Of a DNA stretch of 64,000 bases, positions 54,911 through 64,000 are shown in pieces. Every line of letters begins with the position of its first letter. The stretch's first letter is position 1. This stretch comes from an uncultured Prevotella sp. GTDB lineage: Bacteria > Bacteroidota > Bacteroidia > Bacteroidales > Bacteroidaceae. The position numbers and the translations under genes were made by a program. The notes under the pieces are model-generated. The model was not told the DNA's origin and searched no databases. It saw nothing but the letters and a program-made list of their open reading frames with translations. The stretch spans positions 1 to 64,000 of the forward strand of contig CAJOPT010000073.1 of NCBI GenBank assembly GCA_905236455.1. The letters are read 5' to 3'.

Positions 54911-56136
54911 AATATTATTTGATTGTGGGAGAGGCGAGTGGTGACCTTCATGCCTCACGATTGATGCAGTCGCTTCAGGAGGAAGACCCTGAGGCTCAGT
55001 TCCGTTTCTTCGGCGGCGATCTCATGAGTGCTGTTGGCGGAACACGTGTCCGGCATTATAAAGATATGGCATATATGGGATTTGTTCCTGTGCTGCTCCA
55101 TCTTAATGTGATATTCAAGAATCTCAAGGTTTGTCAGGAGGATATGATAAAATGGAAACCGGATGTGGTGATTTTAGTTGACTACCCCGGCTTCAACTTG
55201 CGGATAGCGAAATTCATTACTAAGCAGAAACTTGCCGCTAATCGTCCGCAACAGCCTGCAAAGGGCGCACAGCTTACTGGTAATGGTTCCCAGCTTCCTG
55301 CAAAGCCTTTATGGGGTGGCTGCCCTGTGTATTATTATATCTCTCCTAAGATATGGGCATGGAAAGAATGGCGCATCCGTAGCATAAAACGTGACGTCAC
55401 AGAGATGTTCTCCATCTTACCTTTCGAGAAAGATTTCTATGAGAAAAAACACCGTTATCCAGTGTACTATGTCGGAAACCCGACAGTGGAGGAGGTGTCA
55501 CACTTCAAAGAGGAATATCATGAGACCTTTGAGCAGTTTTGCGCTACTCATGGGCTGTCGGAGAAACCTATTATTGCATTGCTTGCTGGCAGCAGGAAGC
55601 AGGAGATAAAGGATAACCTGCCGGGAATGATTGAGTCGGCGAGACGTTTTAAAGACTATCAGCTGGTGTTGGCTGGCGCCCCGTCAATAGAGGAAGAGTA
55701 TTATGAGACTTTTATCAAAGGAAAGAATGTAAGGTTGGTTAGAAATCAGACGTATCCTTTGCTTGCACATTCCACGGCAGCGTTAGTGACCAGTGGAACG
55801 GCGACGTTGGAGACTGCTCTCTTCCGTGTTCCCCAGGTGGTATGTTACGAGACCCCGTTACCAAAGCTCTATCGCTTTGGGTTTAATCACATCCTTAACG
55901 TTAAGTATATATCATTGGTGAACCTTATTGGCGGTAAAGAGATTGTTCCGGAATTATTTGCAGACCGTTTCAGGGTCTATAATATTATGAATGAGCTTTA
56001 TAGAATCCTTCCTGGTCAGCCTGGGCGTGAGAAGATGCTGCAAGGATATCAGGAGGTAGCCGAGAAATTAGGTGGTGACATAGCGCCAGTGCAGGCTGCC
56101 CGTACAATGGTCTATCTGTTGAGGAAAAGTAAATGA
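54907..56136 (+). CDS. lpxB: Lipid-A-disaccharide synthase with an in-frame insertion
   Basis: GEASGDLHASRLMQSL, YYISPKIWAWKEWRI, ATLETALFRVPQVVCY. Confidence 0.93.
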   Translation: MKYYLIVGEASGDLHASRLMQSLQEEDPEAQFRFFGGDLMSAVGGTRVRHYKDMAYMGFVPVLLHLNVIFKNLKVCQEDMIKWKPDVVILVDYPGFNLRIAKFITKQKLAANRPQQPAKGAQLTGNGSQLPAKPLWGGCPVYYYISPKIWAWKEWRIRSIKRDVTEMFSILPFEKDFYEKKHRYPVYYVGNPTVEEVSHFKEEYHETFEQFCATHGLSEKPIIALLAGSRKQEIKDNLPGMIESARRFKDYQLVLAGAPSIEEEYYETFIKGKNVRLVRNQTYPLLAHSTAALVTSGTATLETALFRVPQVVCYETPLPKLYRFGFNHILNVKYISLVNLIGGKEIVPELFADRFRVYNIMNELYRILPGQPGREKMLQGYQEVAEKLGGDIAPVQAARTMVYLLRKSK

Positions 56137-56161
56137 GGCGAGGTTAATCCCCGCCTCATTT
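56131..56161. terminator. Bidirectional terminator overlapping lpxB stop
   Basis: AAATGAGGCG...CGCCTCATTT. Confidence 0.75.
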
Positions 56162-56170
56162 GTTGTATTC

Positions 56171-57127
56171 TTATTTTATGTTTTTCTTCATGGTCTCTTG
56201 TACTAACTTACCCCATGGCTTCACGAGGTCTGGGGTCCAGTCACCACATGCCTTGGCTCTTGGTAATAGCATGGAGCATGTCTCGTTCTTGTCGGAGAGA
56301 GACCAACAGGCATAGCTTACCTTTAACTCTTCCATCAGGTTGACCCATTTCCACCATTCCTCGGTATTTAGCGGACCATCACCTGAGGCTTCCATTCCGG
56401 CACATTCACTGACAAAGACTGGAAGCCCACCTTCCACAGCAGCTTTCATCTTATCGCGAAGATAGTCTTTATGGGTGGCTGCATAGAAGTGTACGGTATA
56501 CATCACGTTGCTGACTCCCTCAATAGGTGATGCGGCAACAAGGTCTATGTCCTGGTCCCAATGCGGACATCCCATAAGGATTACGTTGTCAGGGTCATAC
56601 TTACGTATCTCTGTGATAATCTCCTTAGCGTATTCCTTCAGACTCTCCCATGAGTCATTTATCGGCTCATTGTATAATTCATATATGATATTGGGGTATT
56701 TGCCGTATTTCTGTGCCATCTTTGAGAAAAATGCCTTTGCCTCAGCTGTATGCATCTCGTGGGAATGCCAGTCGATTATGACATACACCTTGTTCTTTAT
56801 GGCAGCGTCAATGACTGGAGTCATACATTCAATGCCGAATGACGGGTTCTCTAAATAATGGTCATCAACAGATGACGCTCCCATGGCGGCACGGATAACA
56901 TTGGCATGCCATTCATTCTCCAACCATTTCACCGCTCCTTTGTTGTAAAAGCGTGGCCATAGATTGTGCCATCCAAGGCTTACTCCGCGCAATACTACTG
57001 GTTGACCGTTCTGATCGCATAGCTGTGCGCCTTTAACTTGTAACTGCCCCCATTGTCTCACTGGGTCAATAGCCTTTGCCGTCGTTAGGGCACAGAGCAT
57101 ACAGACGATGCAAAGAATTTTTTTCAT
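56171..57127 (-). CDS. Glycoside hydrolase family 5 (cellulase-like), secreted
   Basis: VVLRGVSLGWHNLWPRFYN, YVIIDWHSHE, IIYELYNEPI. Confidence 0.9.
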   Translation of the reverse strand: MKKILCIVCMLCALTTAKAIDPVRQWGQLQVKGAQLCDQNGQPVVLRGVSLGWHNLWPRFYNKGAVKWLENEWHANVIRAAMGASSVDDHYLENPSFGIECMTPVIDAAIKNKVYVIIDWHSHEMHTAEAKAFFSKMAQKYGKYPNIIYELYNEPINDSWESLKEYAKEIITEIRKYDPDNVILMGCPHWDQDIDLVAASPIEGVSNVMYTVHFYAATHKDYLRDKMKAAVEGGLPVFVSECAGMEASGDGPLNTEEWWKWVNLMEELKVSYACWSLSDKNETCSMLLPRAKACGDWTPDLVKPWGKLVQETMKKNIK

Positions 57128-57181
57128 GTGTGTCATTTTTACTATTAAGTTTTGTTTAATTATTAAGGAGTTTATGATGAC

Positions 57182-58048
57182 TTATACCATCATTGCCAGT
57201 GTGTAAAGATAAACCACTGCGGCAGGTATTGCCAAAAGAGAGGAGTCGAAGCGGTCAAGCATGCCGCCATGCCCAGGCAGGATGTTTCCGCTATCCTTGA
57301 TACCTAATGTGCGCTTAAAAAGAGATTCGATAAGGTCGCCCCATGTACCGAAGATCACGACGGTAAGCCCTAAGCCTATCCATGCCGGTACCGACAAGTA
57401 TAGCTGACTTGACAGCATGGCAGTGGAATTTACATACCATCCTGTCAGTCCGGCGATAATCAGCACAAGGATGCCACCGCCAATGCTGCCTTCCCAGCTC
57501 TTGCCTGGGCTGATGCGTGGAAACAGCTTGTGCTTTCCCAACATAGACCCTACACAATATGCACCGGTGTCGTTAGCCCAGAGGAAAATGAAAATGCTCA
57601 AGGGGTATAGCCAGTTATAGCTTACCTGTCCGTCAGCTGATTGCTGGAACGCCAGCATATTGATGAGTGAGAACGGAAGTGCGATATACATCTGTCCGAA
57701 CATTGTGTAAGCCCAATTGTTAATGGGATTATTATGCTTTAGGTATAACTCGCTTACCAACAGGTATATGATAGTGATGGTATATGGCACAAATACGATA
57801 AAGCCCTCTACGATTTCCAACTTTATGGCAGCTACGGCAAAGAAGAAATAGACTCCCGCAACACATGAGATGAAACGGTTTACATGTACGCTGCCTTTCC
57901 CGTTGACCAGTCCTGTGTATTCCCAGATAGTCATACCGGTAATTATGGCAAAAAGCAGAAGCATGGTGTCGGGACGCCATACGATTCCTCCTACCATTAT
58001 AACAACGAAAAGGATACCAAAGACAGTACGGTTTATGAAATTCTTCAT
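57182..58048 (-). CDS. cdsA: Phosphatidate cytidylyltransferase
   Basis: ANDTGAYCVGSMLGKHKLFPRISPGKSWEGSIGG; FGTWGDLIESLFKRTLGIKDSGNILPGHGGMLDRFDS. Confidence 0.95.
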   Translation of the reverse strand: MKNFINRTVFGILFVVIMVGGIVWRPDTMLLLFAIITGMTIWEYTGLVNGKGSVHVNRFISCVAGVYFFFAVAAIKLEIVEGFIVFVPYTITIIYLLVSELYLKHNNPINNWAYTMFGQMYIALPFSLINMLAFQQSADGQVSYNWLYPLSIFIFLWANDTGAYCVGSMLGKHKLFPRISPGKSWEGSIGGGILVLIIAGLTGWYVNSTAMLSSQLYLSVPAWIGLGLTVVIFGTWGDLIESLFKRTLGIKDSGNILPGHGGMLDRFDSSLLAIPAAVVYLYTLAMMV

Positions 58049-58059
58049 CTTTCTATAAT

Positions 58060-60105
58060 TTAGTCAGCATTACTGGAATTCCCAATGTTATTATCTTCTT
58101 CAGTGTTAGCACTTGACTTCTCATACTCTGCCTGTGCTTTCTTTACCTCTTCAGGCATATCTTCCAGACTTGGCTCGGTCTCGGCATTGGCATCGATAAT
58201 CTCCTGTGAGCGGCTTACCCATGGACGCTTGCCGAAGATCTTCTCTACATCCTCAGCAAAGATTACCTCACGCTGTATAAGGATTTCAGCCAACTGGTTA
58301 TGTCCTTCCTTATGTTCTGTGAGAATCTTCTTGGCACGGTCATATTGCTCATTGATCATCTTCAGAACCTCCTCGTCGATAACTTTTGCTGTTGTCTCAG
58401 AATAAGGACGCTGGAACTGGTATTCCTGGTTATTGTAATAGCAGATGTTTGGAAGCTTATCGCTCATTCCAGCGTATGCAATCATTCCGTATGCGCTCTT
58501 TGTGGCACGCTCAAGGTCGTTCATGGCACCAGTGGAGATATGACCTGTGAAGAGCTCCTCGGCGGCACGTCCTCCAAGAAGCGCACACATCTCGTCAAGC
58601 ATCTGCTCTTTCGTCGTGATTTGTCGCTCCTCTGGCAGATACCATGCGGCACCAAGAGCCTGACCACGAGGAACAATAGTGACTTTTATCAGCGGATTGG
58701 CATATTGGCAGAACCAAGAGATGGTGGCATGACCTGCCTCGTGGAGCGCAATAGAACGTTTCTCACTGGCTGTCATCACCTTGGTCTTTTTCTCCAAACC
58801 GCCAATTATGCGGTCTACGGCGTCAAGGAAGTCTTGCTTGCCGATAGCCTTGCTGTCATGTCGTGCTGCGATAAGAGCTGCCTCATTACATACATTTGCG
58901 ATGTCGGCACCTGAGAACCCAGGAGCCTGTCGTGACAATAGGTCAACGTCAACAGTGTCGTCAATCTTCTTGCCTTGCAGATGTACATTGAAAATAGCCT
59001 TACGCTCGCTAAGGTCTGGAAGGTCTACATGTATCTGGCGATCGAAACGCCCGGCACGTAACAGGGCGGAGTCAAGCATGTCGACACGGTTGGTTGCCGC
59101 CAATACAATGACACCACTGTTCGTGCCAAATCCGTCCATCTCTGTTAGTAATGCGTTCAGAGTGTTTTCGCGCTCGTCATTGCCACCCATGGCTGGGTTC
59201 TTTGAACGGGCACGTCCTACGGCGTCAATCTCATCTATGAAGATGATACATGGTGACTTGGCTTTTGCCTGATGGAAAACGTCACGCACACGACTTGCGC
59301 CTACACCAACAAACATCTCCACGAAATCACTACCGCTCATAGAGAAGAATGGTACGCCCGCCTCACCGGCAACAGCTTTTGCCAAAAGGGTCTTACCTGT
59401 TCCTGGAGGACCAACGAGCAAGGCTCCCTTTGGAATCTTTCCGCCTAACTCAGTATATTTCTTCGGATTCTTCAGGAACTCGACAATCTCCTGAACTTCC
59501 TGCTTGGCACCAGCCTGACCTGCTACATCCTTAAATGTAATGCCAAGATCGTTGGCTTTCTCATATAGCTTTGCCTTTGACTTTCCAACACTGAAGACGC
59601 CTCCGCCGCCGGCACCGCCACTCATGCGGCGCATCAGCCATACCCAGAACAAGATGATAGCAATCCACGGGATGAGGCTTAACAGCATGTCGGTAAGACC
59701 GTCTTCGTTCTTGTTGTCATAGCTGTAGCTGCCAATTTTCTTCTTTTTGACGGCATCATTGAGGAAATTCTCAAGGTTGTCAACGGAGCCTATCTCTACC
59801 TTTACGTATGGGTCGGTGCCAACTTGCTGGGTTCCTGCTTTGAACACGTCGCGTATATGCTCAGGACGCACATACATGCGTAGGTTGCTCGCATTCTTAT
59901 TTACCACCACACGTAAGGCATAGCCCTGATTCACATAGTTGATGAAGGCTGTGTAGTCCTTGGTAATGCTCACGGAGGTGTTAGTAAGACTGTTGTTGCC
60001 TGCGAAAAACGTGGCAGCAAGGGTTATCAGCACAAGCACATAAATCCAATTCATATTGAATTTAGGCATCTTCGGCATATTCTCGTTGGGATTCTTCTGT
60101 TCCAT
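58060..60105 (-). CDS. ftsH: ATP-dependent zinc metalloprotease FtsH
   Basis: [29 protein letters not shown]. Confidence 0.97.
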   Translation of the reverse strand: MEQKNPNENMPKMPKFNMNWIYVLVLITLAATFFAGNNSLTNTSVSITKDYTAFINYVNQGYALRVVVNKNASNLRMYVRPEHIRDVFKAGTQQVGTDPYVKVEIGSVDNLENFLNDAVKKKKIGSYSYDNKNEDGLTDMLLSLIPWIAIILFWVWLMRRMSGGAGGGGVFSVGKSKAKLYEKANDLGITFKDVAGQAGAKQEVQEIVEFLKNPKKYTELGGKIPKGALLVGPPGTGKTLLAKAVAGEAGVPFFSMSGSDFVEMFVGVGASRVRDVFHQAKAKSPCIIFIDEIDAVGRARSKNPAMGGNDERENTLNALLTEMDGFGTNSGVIVLAATNRVDMLDSALLRAGRFDRQIHVDLPDLSERKAIFNVHLQGKKIDDTVDVDLLSRQAPGFSGADIANVCNEAALIAARHDSKAIGKQDFLDAVDRIIGGLEKKTKVMTASEKRSIALHEAGHATISWFCQYANPLIKVTIVPRGQALGAAWYLPEERQITTKEQMLDEMCALLGGRAAEELFTGHISTGAMNDLERATKSAYGMIAYAGMSDKLPNICYYNNQEYQFQRPYSETTAKVIDEEVLKMINEQYDRAKKILTEHKEGHNQLAEILIQREVIFAEDVEKIFGKRPWVSRSQEIIDANAETEPSLEDMPEEVKKAQAEYEKSSANTEEDNNIGNSSNAD

Positions 60106-60116
60106 ATACTGATTTC

Positions 60117-60476
60117 TTAGTCAATGTCGGGTATCTCTGTAAGTTGTGCGTCCTGCCAAAGGGTCTCTAAGTCATAGAAAGCACGTACCTCTGGCAAAAA
60201 GATGTGTACCATTATGTCTGTGAAGTCTATTGCTACCCACTGGGCGTTCTCCAAACCAACGACATGGGCTGGCTTCTCTCCGGCTTTCTCACGGCAATAG
60301 TCGCCAACTGACTCGGCAATGGCTTCTACCTGCATAGGGGAGTTTCCTTGGCAAATAACAAAATACTGACAAATAGTGCCGTCAATATTACGGAGGTCGG
60401 CAACTACAATGCTTGAACCCTTTTTCTCTTGGATTCCTTCAATGATGGTATTTAAAAGTTTCTTAGTTTCTTCCAT
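60117..60476 (-). CDS. rsfS: Ribosomal silencing factor RsfS
   Basis: YFVICQGNSPMQVEAIAESV, WVAIDFTDIMVHIFLPEVRAFYDLETLW. Confidence 0.92.
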   Translation of the reverse strand: MEETKKLLNTIIEGIQEKKGSSIVVADLRNIDGTICQYFVICQGNSPMQVEAIAESVGDYCREKAGEKPAHVVGLENAQWVAIDFTDIMVHIFLPEVRAFYDLETLWQDAQLTEIPDID

Positions 60477-60637
60477 ATTCTTTAAAATGCTATGCAAAGG
60501 TAGTGTAAAAATTTGATTAAGAGAAGAGAATGCAAACTTATTTGTATTCTTGGGTATGAAAATTTTATCTAAATATGTGACAAAACATGTAAAATGAGGG
60601 TTTATTTCGTTTTTTTTTAAAAAAAGTCGGATATTTT

Positions 60638-60668
60638 TTTGTTAGTTAGACAAAAAATGCTACCTTTG
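60638..60668 (+). promoter_or_regulatory. Promoter of tRNA-Gln (TTTG-N19-TACCTTTG)
   Basis: Exact Bacteroidota consensus spacing. Confidence 0.7.
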
Positions 60669-60708
60669 CATCCGCTTAACGACAAAGTTGTTGTTCTGCA
60701 ATAGGAAT

Positions 60709-60779
60709 TGGGGTATGGTGTAATGGTAACACTACAGATTCTGGTCCTGTCATTCTTGGTTCGAGTCCGAGTACCCCAA
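60709..60779 (+). tRNA. tRNA-Gln (anticodon CTG)
   Basis: Acceptor TGGGGTA/TACCCCA; T-loop GGTTCGAGTCC; anticodon loop TTCTGGT. Confidence 0.88.
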
Positions 60780-60782
60780 CAC

Positions 60783-60827
60783 AAAAAAAGTCCGAAACTC
60801 CTTAATTGGTGCTTCGGACTTTTTTTA
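60783..60827 (+). terminator. Terminator after tRNA
   Basis: AAAAAGTCCGAA...TTCGGACTTTTTTT. Confidence 0.85.
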
Positions 60828-60842
60828 TACTCATTCTAAATA

Positions 60843-62855
60843 TTATGCTTCAGCGTTCTCAGTGTCGATAGCCTTGATCTTCTGCTTTGTAAGCTCAAGG
60901 TCGTCTTTGAGCTTTTGTACCTTACGGTTCATTTCGTCAATAAGGCTATTGCCTTTCTTGGATGAGGCATTGAGGAAACCGATATTATTCTCATAGGTGT
61001 TGATTTCCTGCTTCAGCTGCTCATAGCGTCGCATGAGACGGGAACGCTCGTTGTCTATGGCATTGGCACCCTTGTCTGCCATCTGCTTGAGATTACTCTT
61101 GAAGTTATCGAGGCGGCGGCGAGCTACACTGATGTTGAGCTCCTTGTACAATTTGTCAAGAATCTCATGATACTCTTTATACAAGTTGTCTTTCTCTTTG
61201 AAAGGCACATGACCGATGGCCTGATATTGCTCTACGAACTGTTGCACTTTCTCCTGGATGTTATCACCCGTCTCGTCTAACAGTGCCTTCAGCTGTTCGA
61301 TAATGCCTCGTTTCTGCTGGAGGTTATCGCGCTCAGCGTTGCGTGTGCCGGCAGTGGCGGCGTTGCGTGCCTCGAAGAACTTGTTGCATGCCGCAAGGAA
61401 TTCATTCCACAGCTGGTCTCCCAGTTTCTTAGGAACCATGCCAATGGTTTTCCATTCTTTCTGTAGGTTAATGAGCTTGTCGGATGTAGACCTCCACTCT
61501 GTCGACTCTGAGAGGGCTTGGGCTTGCTCAATGAGTTTCTTCTTCTTCTCAGCGTTCTCGGCGAATTTCTCTTTCAGATCCTTGAAGTATTCGCCTTTAC
61601 GTTTGAAGAAGTCATCACAGGCAGCACGGAACCGCTCGAAAATCTTGACATTCATCTTTTGTGGGGCAAAACCAATGGTCTTCCACTCTTGTTGTATCTC
61701 AATAATCTCCTTTGTATGCTTGTCCCAGTCTGCACTGCTCTTGTTCTCTTCCTTTGCGATGGCTTCTACTTTCTCACAAAGCTCTGTCTTCTTGGTGAGA
61801 TTTTCCTCTTCTTTAGACCGTAATGACTCAAAATGCTGTTGATGGCGTTTGTTCACTACCGTAGAAGCGGCTTTGAAGCGTCCCCAGATCTCCTCGCGCA
61901 GTTCCTTTGCCACCGGACCGGTCTCACGATACTGCTGGTGTAGCTCCTGAAGCTGGTGGAACGCACTTATAACATCTGTCTCATCGGCAAGCTTCTCGGC
62001 TGCTTCACAGAGCTTTGTCTTTGCCTCAAGGTTTTTCTTGAAATCGTATTCGCGTGCCTCGCTGTTTAATTTCAGCAAGTCATAGAACTGCTCTACATAC
62101 AATTGATAGTTGCGCCACAGCTCATTGGCCTTCTCCGCAGGCACAGCCTTTATCTCTTTCCATTGCTGCTGGAGGCTCTTAAATTCCTGGAATCTCTTAT
62201 TTGCCTCTTCTGGAGAGGTAATCATTCCTTTTATTGTCTCAATGATGTTGAGTTTCTTTTTCAGGTTGTCCTGTTTCTCGCTTTCTTGCTCTTGGAAGGC
62301 TTTTTGACGCTTTTCCTTGATGATGCTCATCTCAGCCTTGAATACTTCCTCGTCAGCATCGGGAGTAATCTGGTATTTCTCAGGGTCTCCGCCAGCGTTG
62401 ATATATGCCTTTAACTGTTCATCACGCTCAGCGAAATGAAGTTTGTAGAACGTGGTCTTCAGGTAGTCTACTTCTGCCTTAGACGGGGTCTCGTCACCAT
62501 GGGCGAGTTCCTTCAGCCTTTCAAGAAGATCCTTCTTGTTGTCGTAAGTCTTACGAACGGATTCCTCTGTGGTCTCAGCTTCCTGCTCCTCTGCTTCTGT
62601 AACATCAGCTACAGGTATGTCAGAAGGCTCCTCAACCTCTACGGAAGGCTCCTCGACCTTGACAGCAGGTTCTTCCACGTCTGCAATAGGCTCGGCTGTC
62701 GGCTTCTCTGCCTCCACCGGCTCAGCCGCAGGTTCCTCAGGCTTTACATCTTCAACGTTCTCAACTACAGTTTCGACTGCCTCTACAGTCTCTTCTGTCT
62801 TTTTTACTTCCTCTAATTTTCCCTGTTCCAGGGCTTTCTCTTGAGAGTCCATCAT
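60843..62855 (-). CDS. DUF349 domain-containing coiled-coil protein with acidic Glu/Pro/Val-rich N-terminus
   Basis: Repeated QxxWKxIGxxP units. Confidence 0.88.
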   Translation of the reverse strand: MMDSQEKALEQGKLEEVKKTEETVEAVETVVENVEDVKPEEPAAEPVEAEKPTAEPIADVEEPAVKVEEPSVEVEEPSDIPVADVTEAEEQEAETTEESVRKTYDNKKDLLERLKELAHGDETPSKAEVDYLKTTFYKLHFAERDEQLKAYINAGGDPEKYQITPDADEEVFKAEMSIIKEKRQKAFQEQESEKQDNLKKKLNIIETIKGMITSPEEANKRFQEFKSLQQQWKEIKAVPAEKANELWRNYQLYVEQFYDLLKLNSEAREYDFKKNLEAKTKLCEAAEKLADETDVISAFHQLQELHQQYRETGPVAKELREEIWGRFKAASTVVNKRHQQHFESLRSKEEENLTKKTELCEKVEAIAKEENKSSADWDKHTKEIIEIQQEWKTIGFAPQKMNVKIFERFRAACDDFFKRKGEYFKDLKEKFAENAEKKKKLIEQAQALSESTEWRSTSDKLINLQKEWKTIGMVPKKLGDQLWNEFLAACNKFFEARNAATAGTRNAERDNLQQKRGIIEQLKALLDETGDNIQEKVQQFVEQYQAIGHVPFKEKDNLYKEYHEILDKLYKELNISVARRRLDNFKSNLKQMADKGANAIDNERSRLMRRYEQLKQEINTYENNIGFLNASSKKGNSLIDEMNRKVQKLKDDLELTKQKIKAIDTENAEA

Positions 62856-63031
62856 TTAACTTTTTAGTTATAGATTCGAATATAGGTGCATAGGCACCAC
62901 TTTACATAATTTAGTTTAGGATTTGCAAACTTAGGTAAAAAAAATGTAATTACATAATTTTCGGCTGTTTTTTTTCCTTTTTTCTTCGTTTTTGGGGTCT
63001 GTTAAGCTGTTCCCAGCCATAAAACCAGACT

Positions 63032-63958
63032 TTATATTAGCCGTTTATGCCGTAGAATCCACCATGATGCAATGGACACGAAGATTGACAACGCCAGTGC
63101 GAGAATGAACCCAAAGCTGCTACTCTCCATTCCGTTGATTAAGTTCATGCCAAACAGGGACGCTATCAGTGTGGGAAACATCAGGATGATACTGACAGAT
63201 GTGAGCGTACGCATGATTGTGTTCATGTTGTTATTAATCACACTGGTGTATGTTTCCATCGTAGAATCCAAGATGTTGGAATAGATATTGGTAGTTTCCC
63301 TTGCCTGTGACATCTCAATGTTGACATCTTCGATGAGATCCGCATCAAGCTCGTCAACCTGCAACTTGAATTTCAGTTTCTGCAACAGGGTCTCGTTACC
63401 TCGGATAGAGGTTATGAAATAGGTGAGTGAGTCTTGAAGCCTCGACAGTCCTATCAGACTCTCATTGTTCACATCTTTGTCAAGATTTCTCTTGGCGCGT
63501 TCTATCAGTGTGTTGATTTGCTTCAGGCGTTTCAGATACCATACGGCAGACGACAGGAACAGGCGGAAGGTCATGTCAACATAGTCTACAAAGCCTTCTC
63601 CGCGTTTCTGCTGGTAGCTGACAAAGTCGAGCATCATGTTGGTCTCATAATAACATACGGTAATGGTCACGTCACGTTTGTGGATAATACCCAAGGGCAC
63701 TGTAGTGTAAGGTGTCCGTGACCTGATTTCTTTAACGTATGGTATACGGAGAATCACCAGCATCCATCCGTCGTCGTACTCATAACGTGCACGCTCGTCG
63801 GTATCGCTGATGTCACTCATAAAATAGTCTGGGATGTTGAATCTCTCTTCCAGCTCTTGCCGGTCATCATCGGTTGGACACGTTACCTGTATCCAACAAT
63901 TAGGCTGCCACTCACTGAGTTGCGTCAAATTGCCTGTGGTGTTCCAGTATGTCTTCAT
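63032..63958 (-). CDS. corA: CorA family magnesium transporter
   Basis: C-terminal FGMNLINGMESS, two TM helices. Confidence 0.93.
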   Translation of the reverse strand: MKTYWNTTGNLTQLSEWQPNCWIQVTCPTDDDRQELEERFNIPDYFMSDISDTDERARYEYDDGWMLVILRIPYVKEIRSRTPYTTVPLGIIHKRDVTITVCYYETNMMLDFVSYQQKRGEGFVDYVDMTFRLFLSSAVWYLKRLKQINTLIERAKRNLDKDVNNESLIGLSRLQDSLTYFITSIRGNETLLQKLKFKLQVDELDADLIEDVNIEMSQARETTNIYSNILDSTMETYTSVINNNMNTIMRTLTSVSIILMFPTLIASLFGMNLINGMESSSFGFILALALSIFVSIASWWILRHKRLI

Positions 63959-64000
63959 TTACTAACCCTCCACGTTTACTAAAATGTGGTGAAAATCGTT

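Noticed and set aside
62436-62855. Opposite-strand ORFs over the acidic N-terminus of the DUF349 protein
   Set aside because: Compositional shadow of the Glu/Pro/Val-rich repeat region.

Overview
The window looks like a Bacteroidota (Prevotella-like) chromosome. Support comes from TTTG-N19-TAnnTTTG promoters, a SusC/SusD pair, SprA, and the ruvA-sprA and parA-parB-DUF5683-relA/spoT neighbourhoods. Most ORFs are recognisable housekeeping or metabolic genes: ddh, ruvA, sprA, nadB, dacB, a histidine-utilisation cluster ftcD-hutU-hutH-hutI, etfBA plus acyl-CoA dehydrogenase, a GH95 fucosidase, dnaG, cls, rsmD, alaS, a SusC/D locus, pectinesterase, relA/spoT, parAB, surE, lpxB, GH5, cdsA, ftsH, rsfS, tRNA-Gln, a DUF349 protein and corA. 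The outstanding feature is a family of GC-rich palindromic elements (two alternating hairpins A and B, 63-bp period = 21 codons) at ten loci, all within the first ~27 kb. They occur between genes and also inside coding sequences of sprA, dacB, ftcD (twice), hutU and GH95. Each orientation is read in one preferred stop-free frame, and a different frame supplies the stop codon of hutH and of an orphan signal-peptide ORF. Paired base changes in the hairpin arms support structural constraint or arm-to-arm conversion. By analogy this resembles the protein-coding palindromic elements known from Rickettsia (RPEs), but the sequence and host differ. Three further small repeat families were seen: a ~62-bp element with AATGAAGAAT terminal inverted repeats, a ~40-bp TCGCCTTAGCGC element that forms the HutI C-terminus, and TCCCGCAC..GATGCGGGA hairpins. 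Other observations are a relic of a secreted-protein C-terminus, a promoter core shared by dnaG and the orphan ORF, a predicted leaderless dnaG mRNA, perfect 26-bp and 30-bp palindromes, and lineage-type in-frame insertions in lpxB and alaS. All functional calls come from reading the sequence; no searches were run.
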